NCBI GenBank assembly: GCA_947500585.1
Contig: CANMSN010000001.1
Span: forward strand, 124,001-188,000
From: an uncultured Flavobacteriaceae bacterium
Lineage (GTDB): Bacteria > Bacteroidota > Bacteroidia > Flavobacteriales > Flavobacteriaceae
Length of the DNA: 64,000 nucleotides
Direction of reading: 5' to 3'
Shown here: one piece after another, positions 54,159 through 63,698 of the stretch
How the letters are laid out: each line of letters opens with the position of its first letter
How positions within the stretch are numbered: the first letter of the stretch is position 1
Translations under genes and position numbers: made by a program
Notes under the pieces: model-generated
Seen by the model: only the letters and a program-made list of their open reading frames with translations
The model's database searches: none
Told to the model about the DNA's origin: nothing

Positions 54159-54180
54159 GATATTCATTCTATAATTATGA

Positions 54181-54203
54181 GATTCCTAGCTTCGCAGGAA
54201 TAA
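54181..54203. repeat. Dispersed intergenic palindrome, copy 6 (degenerate)
   Basis: GATTCCTAGC, TTC, GCAGGAATAAC. It keeps the GATTCC..GGAAT ends but the inner arms have drifted. It lies 9 bases from the rny stop. Confidence 0.5.
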
Positions 54204-54212
54204 CATCTTTTT

Positions 54213-55787
54213 CTACTTCGCAATATTTACTGCTCTTGTTTCTCGAATTACCGTAACTTTTACTTGTCCAGGATAAGTCATATCTGTCTGTACTTTTTGA
54301 GAAATACTAAACGATAAATCTGCTGCTTTTTGGTCATCTACTTTTTCACTTTCAACAATAACACGTAATTCTCTACCTGCTTGAATAGCATAAGCCTTTT
54401 TAACACCTTGAAATCCGAAAGCTATATCTTCTAAATCTTTTAATCGTTGAATATAACTATCAAGAACTTGACGACGAGCACCTGGTCGAGCACCAGAAAT
54501 AGCATCGCAAACCTGAATAACTGGCGATATTAAATATTTCATTTCTACTTCATCGTGGTGAGCTCCAATAGCATTACAAACCTCATCTTTCTCACCAAAC
54601 TTTTCTGCCCACTGCATTCCTAAAATAGCATGTGGTGTTTCCATATCAGCCTCAGCATCTGGCACTTTACCTATATCATGAAGTAAACCAGCTCGTTTAG
54701 CTAGTTTAGGATTCAAACCTAATTCTGCAGCCATAACACCACAAAGTTTAGCAACTTCACGAGAGTGTTGCAGCAAGTTCTGTCCGTAAGAAGAACGATA
54801 TTTCATTCTCCCCACCATTTTAATAAGCTCCGGGTGTAAATTATGAATTCCTAAGTCGATTACCGTGCGTTTACCAACTTCTATAATTTCCTGTTCAATT
54901 TGTTTTTGAGTTTTCTTTACAATTTCCTCAATTCTAGCGGGGTGAATTCTTCCGTCGGTTACTAATTTATGTAAAGACAAACGTGCAATTTCACGTCTTA
55001 CAGAATCAAAACATGATAATATTATAGCTTCAGGAGTATCGTCAACAATAATTTCAACACCTGTTGCAGCCTCAATGGCTCTAATATTACGTCCTTCACG
55101 ACCAATAATACGCCCCTTTACGTCATCTGATTCTATATTGAAAACAGACACACAATTATCAACTGCTTCTTCAGTGCCTATACGTTGAATGGTGTTTATT
55201 ATGATTTTCTTAGCGTCTTGTTCTGCTGTTAATTTTGCTTCTTCTAAAGAGCTTTGAATGTATGCCATGGCATCATTTTTAGCTTCACCCTTTAAAGATT
55301 CTACCAATTGTTCTTTAGCTTCTTCGGCAGACAAACTAGAAATAACTTCTAGTTGCTGTACTTGGTTTTTATGAAGTTTATCTAATTCAATTTGTTTTTT
55401 CTCTAAAACATCTAACCTATGGTTATAATCTTTTACCTTACTCTCTAAACTTTGATTTAATTTTGTACTTTTAGAGAGTTCGCTAGATATTTGAGATTCT
55501 TTATCTCTTGTGCGTTTTTCGGCTTCAGCCATCTTTTTATCGCGAGATAAAATGACCTTTTCATGCTCCGACTTAAGTTCTATAAATTTTTCTTTTGCTT
55601 GAAGAATTTTATCCTTTTTAATTGATTCGCCTTCTGTATTTGCTTGTTTAAGTATTAAAGCGGCATTTCTTTTAGCTTCTTTTACAAGCTTTGAGGCGTT
55701 ATTTTTTTCGAGTGTTTTGGCAATAATAAAGCCAATTATTAGTCCTAATATAACACCACCTACTGCAAATATAATTGAGTTATCCAT
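54213..55787 (-). CDS. rny: Ribonuclease Y
   Basis: RNase Y, 524 aa: an N-terminal membrane helix ([19 protein letters not shown]), a long coiled coil (residues about 30-200), a KH domain ([20 protein letters not shown]) and an HD nuclease domain with [20 protein letters not shown]. It initiates mRNA decay at the membrane. Immediately upstream are a probable 6S RNA and zapA. Confidence 0.96.
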   Translation of the reverse strand: MDNSIIFAVGGVILGLIIGFIIAKTLEKNNASKLVKEAKRNAALILKQANTEGESIKKDKILQAKEKFIELKSEHEKVILSRDKKMAEAEKRTRDKESQISSELSKSTKLNQSLESKVKDYNHRLDVLEKKQIELDKLHKNQVQQLEVISSLSAEEAKEQLVESLKGEAKNDAMAYIQSSLEEAKLTAEQDAKKIIINTIQRIGTEEAVDNCVSVFNIESDDVKGRIIGREGRNIRAIEAATGVEIIVDDTPEAIILSCFDSVRREIARLSLHKLVTDGRIHPARIEEIVKKTQKQIEQEIIEVGKRTVIDLGIHNLHPELIKMVGRMKYRSSYGQNLLQHSREVAKLCGVMAAELGLNPKLAKRAGLLHDIGKVPDAEADMETPHAILGMQWAEKFGEKDEVCNAIGAHHDEVEMKYLISPVIQVCDAISGARPGARRQVLDSYIQRLKDLEDIAFGFQGVKKAYAIQAGRELRVIVESEKVDDQKAADLSFSISQKVQTDMTYPGQVKVTVIRETRAVNIAK

Positions 55788-55810
55788 CGTTTATTTAGTT
55801 GATTATTGTA

Positions 55811-55999
55811 TATAAAAAAGCCTACACCAGTATAAAGTTTTGTATAAACTCCTTAAAAACAAGTTTAGGGCTAACAAGCTGATCAAGGATCTGCTAGATA
55901 CCGAAATAAATTCAGTAAATGCAGCCTGCTTTTACAACTTAAACTCACCCTTTTTAAAGAATTAACGTTGAGTTTATCAAAAAAAATAACCAATGTAGG
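55811..55999 (-). ncRNA. ssrS: Probable 6S RNA between zapA and rny
   Basis: A 179-nt candidate RNA. On the minus strand 5' CCTACATTGG (from 55999) pairs with CTGGTGTAGG (to 55821), a long terminal stem with G-U pairs. An inner AAACTC/GAGTTT hairpin lies near the middle and a large region with little pairing remains, as in the 6S open bubble. A T-rich run (55820-55811) follows the stem. The length and zapA neighbour match 6S RNA as known in other bacteria, where ssrS also lies by zapA. 6S RNA binds and restrains RNA polymerase. It has no reading frame. A covariance search would decide. Confidence 0.6.
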
Positions 56000-56031
56000 C
56001 AGTAACTTTTTAGTTTATTTTAAAGAACGTT

Positions 56032-56325
56032 TTAAGAGACTAAACTAGAATGTAATAAATCATTTAGCGCATTTAGCTTTTCTTCTACATGCTCACTAAC
56101 AATTGTTTTATCTATAGATTTCTGTTCTACTTGAGACGCAAATTGTAAGGCACACATGGCCAATACATCTTGTTTATCTCGAACAGAATAACTTTGCTCA
56201 AATTGTTTTATCATGGTTTCAATGTTCTTAGCCGCTTTACGTAATCCTTCTTCTTGACTCGCTTCAATGGTTAAAGGATAAACCCTATTACCAATTGACA
56301 ACTTTATTTTAAGCTTCTCTGACAT
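56032..56325 (-). CDS. zapA: Cell division protein ZapA
   Basis: ZapA, 97 aa, that cross-links FtsZ filaments. Typical features: IKLSIGNRVYPLTIEASQEE at the start, then a long helix (LRKAAKNIETMIKQFEQSYS) and VLAMCALQFASQV. It forms an operon with the coiled-coil gene just upstream (14 bases) and is followed by the candidate 6S RNA. Confidence 0.9.
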   Translation of the reverse strand: MSEKLKIKLSIGNRVYPLTIEASQEEGLRKAAKNIETMIKQFEQSYSVRDKQDVLAMCALQFASQVEQKSIDKTIVSEHVEEKLNALNDLLHSSLVS

Positions 56326-56339
56326 TGAATTGATTTACT

Positions 56340-56630
56340 TTAATCTGAGAGTTGCCCTATACAATGGTCAATATCTCTAATTAATGCGTTTATTTTAAGC
56401 TTAGTTTCTCTTTTATTATCGTCACTACCAAGCATTGAATTTGCGATTTTTAAAGCTTCATACTTTTCTTCCCAACTTGCTATATGCAATTTCTGGCTTT
56501 GAATATTGCGCTTTGAAACTTCTAATTCTTCATTTAATTTCAAATTAGCTTGCTTTAAAAGCTCTAGTCTGTGTAATACCTTGCTAATTTTGTTTTCTAA
56601 AGAATCTACAATATCTTCAATATTACTCAT
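56340..56630 (-). CDS. Coiled-coil protein upstream of zapA, possible ZapB-like partner
   Basis: A 96-aa protein that is almost one long coiled coil (NIEDIVDSLENKISKVLHRL, NLKLNEELEVSKRNIQSQ), with an IRDIDHCIGQL tail. In Bacteroidota a similar small coiled-coil gene always precedes zapA, from memory. It may play the role of ZapB, which bridges ZapA to the nucleoid; this is inferred only from shape and position. Confidence 0.65.
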   Translation of the reverse strand: MSNIEDIVDSLENKISKVLHRLELLKQANLKLNEELEVSKRNIQSQKLHIASWEEKYEALKIANSMLGSDDNKRETKLKINALIRDIDHCIGQLSD

Positions 56631-56808
56631 TTACAAATATCAATACTAATAACACAAAGTTAACATACCTTAGTATAAATAACAATTGTTTTTTCATAAA
56701 ATTTCAAAATACAGTGTTATTGCTCATACTCAACACAATGGCTTGATTTTTGTTTTATTCTTTGCATTTTCATATCAAATTGATACTTTAGCACCAATCT
56801 ACTTATTT

Positions 56809-58494
56809 ATGCGAATAATATTTTTTATTTTTTTTGCGACCTCAATTCTATCTTCTGCACAAAATAATTATCCTCAAGATTATTTTAGTAGTCCTTTAGA
56901 AATACCATTAGTGCTCTCTGGTACTTTTGCTGAATTACGATCCACACATTTACACGCTGGTTTAGATATTAAAACACAGCAACGTACAGGCCTAAAAGTT
57001 AAAGCATCAGCCCATGGTTTTGTGAGTAGAATAAAAATATCGCATTTTGGTTACGGAAAAGCGCTATACATTACACACCCAAATGGTTACACAACCGTTT
57101 ATGCCCATTTACAGAAATTTGCTCCAGAAATTGAAGCGTTTATCAAAAAGAAGCAATATGAAAAAGAATCTTACGAAATAGAGTTATTTCCAACCGCTGA
57201 AGCATTACCCATAATAAAAGAAAATCTTATTGCTTATAGCGGAAATACAGGCGGTTCTGGTGGCCCTCATTTACATTTTGAAATTAGAGATAATGCAGAA
57301 CGACCAATAAACCCAATGCTTTTTGGCATTGATATTAAAGATACTACAGCACCTTTAATAAAATCTATTTATGCATATCCATTAGACGATAATTCCTTTG
57401 TAAACAAATCCAATACCAAACAGAAGTTGAGTTTAATTCCTTTACAAAATGGAGATTATGTGGTTAAAAACATTGAAGCTTTTGGAACTATTGGTTTTGG
57501 TGTTGAAACAAACGACAGACAAGATTTAGCAGCAAACTCTAACGGCGTTTATAATATTCAAACCTTTATTAATGGAAGACGAAATTTTGAATTAGACTTT
57601 AAAAGATTTTCATTTACAGAAACGAAACATGTTAATGGTTTAATTGACTACGAACATTATACAACTAAAAATAAACGCATACAGAAGTTATTCAAGAAAA
57701 ATAATCCTTTAAGCATCATTAAACCCTATTTGAATGATGGCTTTATTGCTATTGAAGATAGTACAAGTTCTGTCTATAAAATTAGAGTTTCAGATTATAA
57801 AAACAATGAATCTTGGGTTACCATTAGTATAAAAGGTACAAAAGCTACTGTTTCTAAACCTGAAGCAAAAAAAACAACACCTTACTTTATTCAAGCAGAC
57901 CAAACGGTTAATTTAAAAGAAGGAAAAGTGTCTGTAGATTTTTATAAAAACACATTTTACGATAATTTCTATTTAGACTTTGAAGTGAAAAATGACACCT
58001 TAAAATTACATAAAGATGTGGTTTTTGCTCAAAAAAACTTCAATATTACTTTTGACGTTTCTAACTATAAACCCAAAGACAGAGATAAACTATTTATTGC
58101 TAGATTATTAGGAAACAATAATTTCCCAGCATATACGTACACGAAAAGAAAAGGTAATTTATTATCGGCTAGTACTAAAACTTTAGGCACATATACTTTG
58201 GCCATAGATACTATAAAACCTTCTATATCTCCTATTAATTTTAAAGATGGACAATGGTTAAGTAAATACCGTTATTTAAAAATTAAAATTGATGATGATC
58301 TTTCAGGTATTTCTAATTATCGGGCAACAGTTAACGGAAAATGGATTTTGATGGAGTATGACTATAAAACCAAAACACTTACTTACGATTTTAATGACGA
58401 AGTTATAAACGAAACTAAAAACAATTTAAAAGTAATTGTTACAGATAATGTTGGAAATAATTCTACTTTTGAAGCGTTATTTTACCGTAAATAA
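56809..58494 (+). CDS. Exported M23-family metallopeptidase
   Basis: Peptidoglycan-type endopeptidase, 561 aa from the ATG at 56809 (MRIIFFIFFATSILSSAQNNYP, a signal peptide); the longer frame upstream has no conserved content. The M23 domain lies near the N-terminus: HLHAGLDIKT (HxxxD ligands) near residue 54 and HLHFEIRD (HxH) near residue 155. Then comes about 350 residues of beta-rich sequence with DTIKPSISP-like modules, which may be Ig-like. Only 14 bases separate it from the receptor gene, so both are probably one operon. Confidence 0.9.
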   Translation: MRIIFFIFFATSILSSAQNNYPQDYFSSPLEIPLVLSGTFAELRSTHLHAGLDIKTQQRTGLKVKASAHGFVSRIKISHFGYGKALYITHPNGYTTVYAHLQKFAPEIEAFIKKKQYEKESYEIELFPTAEALPIIKENLIAYSGNTGGSGGPHLHFEIRDNAERPINPMLFGIDIKDTTAPLIKSIYAYPLDDNSFVNKSNTKQKLSLIPLQNGDYVVKNIEAFGTIGFGVETNDRQDLAANSNGVYNIQTFINGRRNFELDFKRFSFTETKHVNGLIDYEHYTTKNKRIQKLFKKNNPLSIIKPYLNDGFIAIEDSTSSVYKIRVSDYKNNESWVTISIKGTKATVSKPEAKKTTPYFIQADQTVNLKEGKVSVDFYKNTFYDNFYLDFEVKNDTLKLHKDVVFAQKNFNITFDVSNYKPKDRDKLFIARLLGNNNFPAYTYTKRKGNLLSASTKTLGTYTLAIDTIKPSISPINFKDGQWLSKYRYLKIKIDDDLSGISNYRATVNGKWILMEYDYKTKTLTYDFNDEVINETKNNLKVIVTDNVGNNSTFEALFYRK

Positions 58495-58508
58495 AACTAA
58501 ACAACCAT

Positions 58509-60968
58509 TTGAAAGCTAAATTACTATTATTTCCGCTCTTCTTTTTGTCAATATTTTTTGTAGGATATTCTCAAACCGCAACAGTCAAAGGGGTTATTTT
58601 AGATGAAAACAACTTACCTGTTCAAAATGTAAATATAAAAGCTAATGCTGATGGAACCACAACGAATAGTGCTGGTTTTTATGAAATTGAAATTCCAGCA
58701 AACCAAGAGGTAACTTTAGAGTTTACACATATTACCTATAAAAAAATTACCATTCCATTTAAATTAAAAAACGGAGAAACATTTGAGTTTAATCCTGTAA
58801 TGAGCACTTCTGTTGAACAAATAGCGACTATAATTGTAAATAGTAATAGAAGAAAAGAAGTTGAAGGTGTTATCACATTAAACCCTGAAACTATTAGAAA
58901 AATTCCTGGAGCCAATGCAGGAGTTGAAAACTTATTATTAACGCTTCCTGGGGTTAGTAACAATAACGAATTAAGTACACAATATTCTGTACGTGGTGGA
59001 AATTACGATGAAAACTTAGTTTATGTAAACGATATTGAAGTCTATCGGCCGTTTTTAATTCGTTCTGGTCAACAAGAAGGTTTAAGTTTTGTAAACACCG
59101 ATTTAGTTCAAAATGTAGATTTTTCGGCTGGTGGATTTCAAGCTAAATATGGCGATAAATTATCATCCGTTTTAGACATCACTTATAAAACACCATACAA
59201 ATTTGAAGTAAATGCCGATTTAAGCTTACTTGGTGGAAGTTTATCTGTTGAAAACGTTAGTAAGGATTCTAAATTTTCGGCCATTGTTGGTGGGCGTTAT
59301 CGCGACAATAGCTTATTGGTAGATGCCAGAGAAACCGAAACCAACGTTAATCCAGTTTTTGCCGATTTACAAGGTTATTTCACTTATAAATTTACAAACA
59401 AATTTCATTTAAGTTTTTTAGGAAATGCCTCTTTAAACAAGTACAATTTTGAGCCGCAAACCAGACAAACTAATTTTGGGACTCTAAGCGAACCTATAGC
59501 GCTTTTAGTCTTTTATGAAGGTCAAGAAAAAGATAAATACCAAACACTTTTTGGCGCTTTTAAAGGGACTTACTTTGCAAATGATGATTTAACATTAAAG
59601 TTAATAGCATCAACATATCACACTACAGAAGAAGAGTATTTTGATATTTTAGCTCAGTATAGACTTGGTGAAGTTAACACAAGTATTGGTGAGGAAGATT
59701 TAGGTGAAGTAGAATTTAGTGAAGGTGTTGGTAGCCAAATAAATCATGGTAGAAATGACTTAGATGCCTTAATTACAAATATTGAACACAAGGGCGATTT
59801 TAAAATTGATGATAATAGATTTGAATGGTCTGTAAAATACACTCATGAAGATATTCGTGATCGTTTAGTGGAATGGGAAGTTATAGACTCAGCTGGATTT
59901 TCAATAAGACCGCCATCTTTTCCAAGAGATGAACAACCATACGTACCTTTTACTGGTCCTTTAGAGCCATTCCAGAATGTTCGTGCTACAAATAGCACTC
60001 AAATTAATAGATTACAAGCTTATGCGCAATGGAGTAAACGTACTACTTTAGGAACCAGTGATGTTTGGTATAATGCTGGAGTTAGAGTGCATAATTGGTC
60101 GGTAAATGGTGATGGCATTTCATCATCAAATCAAACTGTTTTTAGTCCGCGTGGGCAGTTTGCTATAAAACCCTATTGGGAAAAAGATATGTTGTTTAGA
60201 GTAGCAGCTGGTTTATATTATCAACCCCCATTCTACAGAGAGCTTAGAGATCGTAATGGCGTTATTCAACCTGATGTAAAAGCACAAAAATCGTTTCATA
60301 TTGTTTTAGGAAATGATTACAGTTTTAAAATGTGGGACAGACCTTTTAAACTAACCACAGAGTTGTATTATAAAGGTTTAACAGATGTAAACCCGTATAC
60401 TTTAGAAAATGTTCGTATTCGTTACAGAGCGGATAATAGTGCAGTTGCTAGAGCATATGGTTTAGATATGCGTTTGAATGGCGAATTTGTTCCTGGAACA
60501 GAATCTTGGTTTAGTTTTGGTTATTTAAAAAATGAGGAAAATATTGATGACAGAGGCTATATTCCTAGACCAACAGACCAGCGTTTAAAGTTTGCAGCCT
60601 TGTTTCAAGATTATGTGCCCAATGTGCCTAATCTTAAAGTATACTTAAACTTAGTTTATAATACAGGTTTACCTGGAGGTTCACCAAGTTATGCTGACCC
60701 GTATGAATATCAAAATAGATTACCAGCATACAAACGTGCCGATTTAGGATTGCAATTTGTTTTAGTTGACGGTAAAAAACAATTTAATAGTGGCTGGAAA
60801 AAACCTTTTAAGGAATTAACTTTTGGTTTTGAGATATATAATATCTTTGATGCACAAAACTCAATTACAAACACTTGGGTAAGAGATGTGTATAGTAAAC
60901 GTCAATATGCCATTCCTAATTACTTAACACCACGTGTTTTTAATGTAAGAACTACTATGAAATTTTAA
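58509..60968 (+). CDS. TonB-dependent receptor with TTG start
   Basis: An 819-aa outer-membrane receptor. The start chosen is TTG at 58509, since it gives a complete signal peptide (MKAKLLLFPLFFLSIFFVGYSQ) and no ATG lies upstream in frame after the previous stop. A carboxypeptidase-like regulatory domain (ATVKGVILDENNLPVQNVNI), plug (VLNNN..LSTQYSVRGGNYDE), and a barrel with aromatic end TTMKF follow. Conserved NYDENLVYVNDIEVYRP is the plug tip. No SusD gene is next to it. It is likely co-transcribed with the M23 peptidase, which suggests a role linked to wall or envelope turnover, an inference. Confidence 0.9.
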   Translation: MKAKLLLFPLFFLSIFFVGYSQTATVKGVILDENNLPVQNVNIKANADGTTTNSAGFYEIEIPANQEVTLEFTHITYKKITIPFKLKNGETFEFNPVMSTSVEQIATIIVNSNRRKEVEGVITLNPETIRKIPGANAGVENLLLTLPGVSNNNELSTQYSVRGGNYDENLVYVNDIEVYRPFLIRSGQQEGLSFVNTDLVQNVDFSAGGFQAKYGDKLSSVLDITYKTPYKFEVNADLSLLGGSLSVENVSKDSKFSAIVGGRYRDNSLLVDARETETNVNPVFADLQGYFTYKFTNKFHLSFLGNASLNKYNFEPQTRQTNFGTLSEPIALLVFYEGQEKDKYQTLFGAFKGTYFANDDLTLKLIASTYHTTEEEYFDILAQYRLGEVNTSIGEEDLGEVEFSEGVGSQINHGRNDLDALITNIEHKGDFKIDDNRFEWSVKYTHEDIRDRLVEWEVIDSAGFSIRPPSFPRDEQPYVPFTGPLEPFQNVRATNSTQINRLQAYAQWSKRTTLGTSDVWYNAGVRVHNWSVNGDGISSSNQTVFSPRGQFAIKPYWEKDMLFRVAAGLYYQPPFYRELRDRNGVIQPDVKAQKSFHIVLGNDYSFKMWDRPFKLTTELYYKGLTDVNPYTLENVRIRYRADNSAVARAYGLDMRLNGEFVPGTESWFSFGYLKNEENIDDRGYIPRPTDQRLKFAALFQDYVPNVPNLKVYLNLVYNTGLPGGSPSYADPYEYQNRLPAYKRADLGLQFVLVDGKKQFNSGWKKPFKELTFGFEIYNIFDAQNSITNTWVRDVYSKRQYAIPNYLTPRVFNVRTTMKF

Positions 60969-60998
60969 TTAGGGAGAACAGGAATGGTATTAAAATAA

Positions 60999-62144
60999 TT
61001 AATCTTCTATAAACTCCTTTAAGACACCAACAACATAATCTACTTCTGCTTTGGTATTATAAATACTAAATGAAAAACGAATGGATGGTTTAGCTAAATC
61101 TCCTTCATTTAAAATTTCTGTTAACACATGTGAGCTTTTATTACTTCCACTTTGGCAAGCACTACCTTTAGAACATGCAATACCTTTTAAATCTAATTGA
61201 AATAGCAACATTGCTGCCTTTTTTGGTGATATAGGTAAGCATACATTTACCAACGTGTAAGTACTTTTATTAATATCTCCAGAATTTCCGTTAAAAGTAA
61301 CAGCAGGAATTTCATTTTTAATAGTATCAATAAAATACTGTTTTATGTTTTTAACGTATTTGTATTCTTCTTCAAAATTATCATTTGCGAATCTTAAAGC
61401 GACTTCTGTACCAACTATATTATGCACACTTTCTGTACCGGCACGAAGTCCTCGCTCCTGCTCTCCTCCAAAGATTAAAGGTTTTAATCCAGAGTTTTTT
61501 CTAACAAAAACAAAGCCTACGCCTTTTGGCCCATGAAATTTATGCGCTGCCGCAGCTAAAAAATCAACTTGAATGTCTTGTAAATCAATTTTATAATGAC
61601 CTACTGATTGTACTGAATCACTATGAAACAAAGCATTATTCGTTTTGCATAAATCTGCTACATGTTTTATATCTAAAATATTACCTATTTCATTATTAAC
61701 ATGCATTAAACTTACAAGTGTTCTATCTTCTGTTTGTAGTAGCGTTTCTAAATGTGAATAATCATGTTCACCTTTGCTATCTAAATTGACATAACTAACT
61801 CGAATTTTATATTCACTTTCCAGCTGGTGTATGGTATGTAAAACAGCATGGTGCTCAATTTTAGAAGTTATTAAGTGATTAACACCAAGGTCTCTAACGG
61901 CGCTTCTTAACACTAAATTATCTGCTTCAGTACCACCAGAAGTAAATATAATTTCGGCAGCAGAAACATTTAAACAACTGGCAATAGCCTTTCTTGATTT
62001 TTCAACTAATGCCTTTGAAGACCTTCCAAAACTATGAGAGGATGATGCATTTCCATAATTAACTTTCATAACTTCAGTTATGGCTAAAATTACTTCGTCA
62101 CGTATTTGGGTAGTTGCAGCATTATCAAAATAAACCTGTTTCAT
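60999..62144 (-). CDS. Cysteine desulfurase (NifS/IscS class)
   Basis: PLP-dependent class V aminotransferase, 381 aa, that releases sulfur from cysteine. The PLP lysine is K202 in AAHKFHGPKGVGF; the persulfide cysteine is C330 in KGSACQSGSN. The first residues YFDNAATTQIRDEVI are typical. The C330 loop is short, as in group I (IscS/NifS). No iscU or sufE is next to it, so its target (Fe-S, tRNA thiolation) is not fixed. Its promoter is clear. Confidence 0.94.
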   Translation of the reverse strand: MKQVYFDNAATTQIRDEVILAITEVMKVNYGNASSSHSFGRSSKALVEKSRKAIASCLNVSAAEIIFTSGGTEADNLVLRSAVRDLGVNHLITSKIEHHAVLHTIHQLESEYKIRVSYVNLDSKGEHDYSHLETLLQTEDRTLVSLMHVNNEIGNILDIKHVADLCKTNNALFHSDSVQSVGHYKIDLQDIQVDFLAAAAHKFHGPKGVGFVFVRKNSGLKPLIFGGEQERGLRAGTESVHNIVGTEVALRFANDNFEEEYKYVKNIKQYFIDTIKNEIPAVTFNGNSGDINKSTYTLVNVCLPISPKKAAMLLFQLDLKGIACSKGSACQSGSNKSSHVLTEILNEGDLAKPSIRFSFSIYNTKAEVDYVVGVLKEFIED

Positions 62145-62161
62145 TTAGTTGTTTTGGAACA

Positions 62162-62191
62162 CAAAAATACTTGAAATAAAATTATTATCAA
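62162..62191 (-). promoter_or_regulatory. Bacteroidota-type promoter of the cysteine desulfurase gene
   Basis: On the minus strand TTG (62191-62189), a 19-nt spacer, then TATTTTTG (62169-62162). A full consensus match 18 nt before the ATG. Confidence 0.72.
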
Positions 62192-62245
62192 TATGCTACG
62201 TTATAAATAACAATTCTATTATTTTTGTCTCAAAACACAAGTACA

Positions 62246-63121
62246 ATGCGCAAGTCCTTTTTTCTTTTTTTAATATCAAGTTTTGTCTTAATCTATTCTT
62301 GTGATGATGGCGATGTTATTACATTTGAACTTGATTTTGAAGAAACTTTTGAGGCTTGTGAAGGCGTTGATGATTTAGTTTTTTATAAAATAAAAGAAGA
62401 CCCTTCTGAGTCTTTATCAATTTTAATTAGCAACTATTCTCTTGAAGACATTTTAGAAGTAGGTGATGATAATACATTTAGTGAAACAGTATCAGCCACA
62501 TTATATTATAGAACTTACAGTGATATAACATTACCCTCCGATTTATTTTGCAGCGATATTCCTTCAAATACAACCATTAACGTAGATGAAAACGATGGAG
62601 TAACTGTAGAAATAAGTACGACTCTAATAGAAGATGACAACGATGGTGTTTTGACAAGTTTAGAATTTGACGGAGATACTGACGGCGATGGTTTAGATGA
62701 TTATATTGATGCTGATGACGATGGTGATAATATTTTAACAGCAGATGAAAACCCAGATCCTAATGGCGATGGCGATTTAAGTGATGCTCAAGATACAGAT
62801 GGTGATGGCATTCCTGATTACTTAGATAATGATGATGATAATGATGGTGTTTTAACGCAAGATGAAGAAAGCATATCACAAGACAACAATCCTGCAAACG
62901 ATATAACAAATAGTGATGTTGGAGCAGATTATTTGAATCCTGCCGTAAAAGAAAGTTTTTCTGCTACTTCATATAGAACGCATACTATTTCACAAACTTA
63001 CTTAGTTATTTTAACTGTCACAAATATAAGTCTTTCAACACTCTCTCAGGACGAGTTAGATTTCGGGATTTTAGATGATCCTATCTTATCTGATTCCAGA
63101 ACGGTTACTCCGGATTTTTAA
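62246..63121 (+). CDS. Lipoprotein with thrombospondin type 3-like calcium-binding repeats
   Basis: A 291-aa lipoprotein from the ATG at 62246 (MRKSFFLFLISSFVLIYSCDD). The middle part holds Asp-rich TSP type 3-like repeats: DGDTDGDGLDDYIDADDDGD, DPNGDGDLSDAQDTDGDGIP and DYLDNDDDNDGVLTQDEE, which bind calcium in extracellular proteins. The N-terminal 120 residues are beta-rich and not recognised; the C-terminal 80 residues lack a type IX sorting domain. It may be a surface adhesion or spacer protein. The convergent Smr gene follows. Confidence 0.8.
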   Translation: MRKSFFLFLISSFVLIYSCDDGDVITFELDFEETFEACEGVDDLVFYKIKEDPSESLSILISNYSLEDILEVGDDNTFSETVSATLYYRTYSDITLPSDLFCSDIPSNTTINVDENDGVTVEISTTLIEDDNDGVLTSLEFDGDTDGDGLDDYIDADDDGDNILTADENPDPNGDGDLSDAQDTDGDGIPDYLDNDDDNDGVLTQDEESISQDNNPANDITNSDVGADYLNPAVKESFSATSYRTHTISQTYLVILTVTNISLSTLSQDELDFGILDDPILSDSRTVTPDF

Positions 63122-63128
63122 TAAACAC

Positions 63129-63698
63129 CTAATTGTTGGGTGTATTTTGATAAATATAAACTTCGGTAGCGCCCAATCCATACTTTTGGTAATTAGCATC
63201 ATAAAATTTGATATTATCGTAGCGTCCAAATAAGTATTCTAACTCTAGTTTAAGGACACCTTCGCCAACACCATGAATAAAAACAATTTTCTGAATACGT
63301 TTAGAAATTGCAAAATCTAATTGACGTCTCGCTGTGTCTAATTGTAAGGTTAACATATCATGGTTACTCATACCTTTTGGAGATTTTACTAATTGATTAA
63401 TATGTAAATCTACCTCCATAGTAGGTTCATACCTATCTTTTGCTTTAATACGTTTTTGTTGCTTCCGCTTTGGTTGTTCTTTTTCAGAAATAACACTATT
63501 AATATTAGAATTAGCAAACAACTCCGTATTTAATGAATTTTTAGATTCTTGAATAACGAGTTCATTAGATTCAAAATCTAATAAAAAACCATCTTCTGTT
63601 TCAATAGAAATTGTATCGTTAACGATGTTTTTTATAACACCAGATAAATTTTCATCTAAAACACTCACATAATCGCCAACTTTAAAATTCATATTCAA
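63129..63698 (-). CDS. Smr-domain protein (MutS2-like C-terminal domain)
   Basis: A 189-aa protein. The N-terminal DUF2027-like part (residues 1-60) is a small beta domain, then a Lys-rich linker (EKEQPKRKQQKRIKAK), and the C-terminal Smr domain with EVDLHINQLVKSP, FIHGVGEGVLKLELEYLF and YGLGATEVYIYQ. Smr domains cut or bind branched DNA or RNA. The stop of the small gene upstream overlaps its start by 4 bases (ATGA). Confidence 0.88.
   Translation of the reverse strand: MNMNFKVGDYVSVLDENLSGVIKNIVNDTISIETEDGFLLDFESNELVIQESKNSLNTELFANSNINSVISEKEQPKRKQQKRIKAKDRYEPTMEVDLHINQLVKSPKGMSNHDMLTLQLDTARRQLDFAISKRIQKIVFIHGVGEGVLKLELEYLFGRYDNIKFYDANYQKYGLGATEVYIYQNTPNN

Noticed and set aside
55800-56031. 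Small coding gene between rny and zapA
   Set aside because: No frame of useful length with a start and ribosome site; structure fits an RNA instead.
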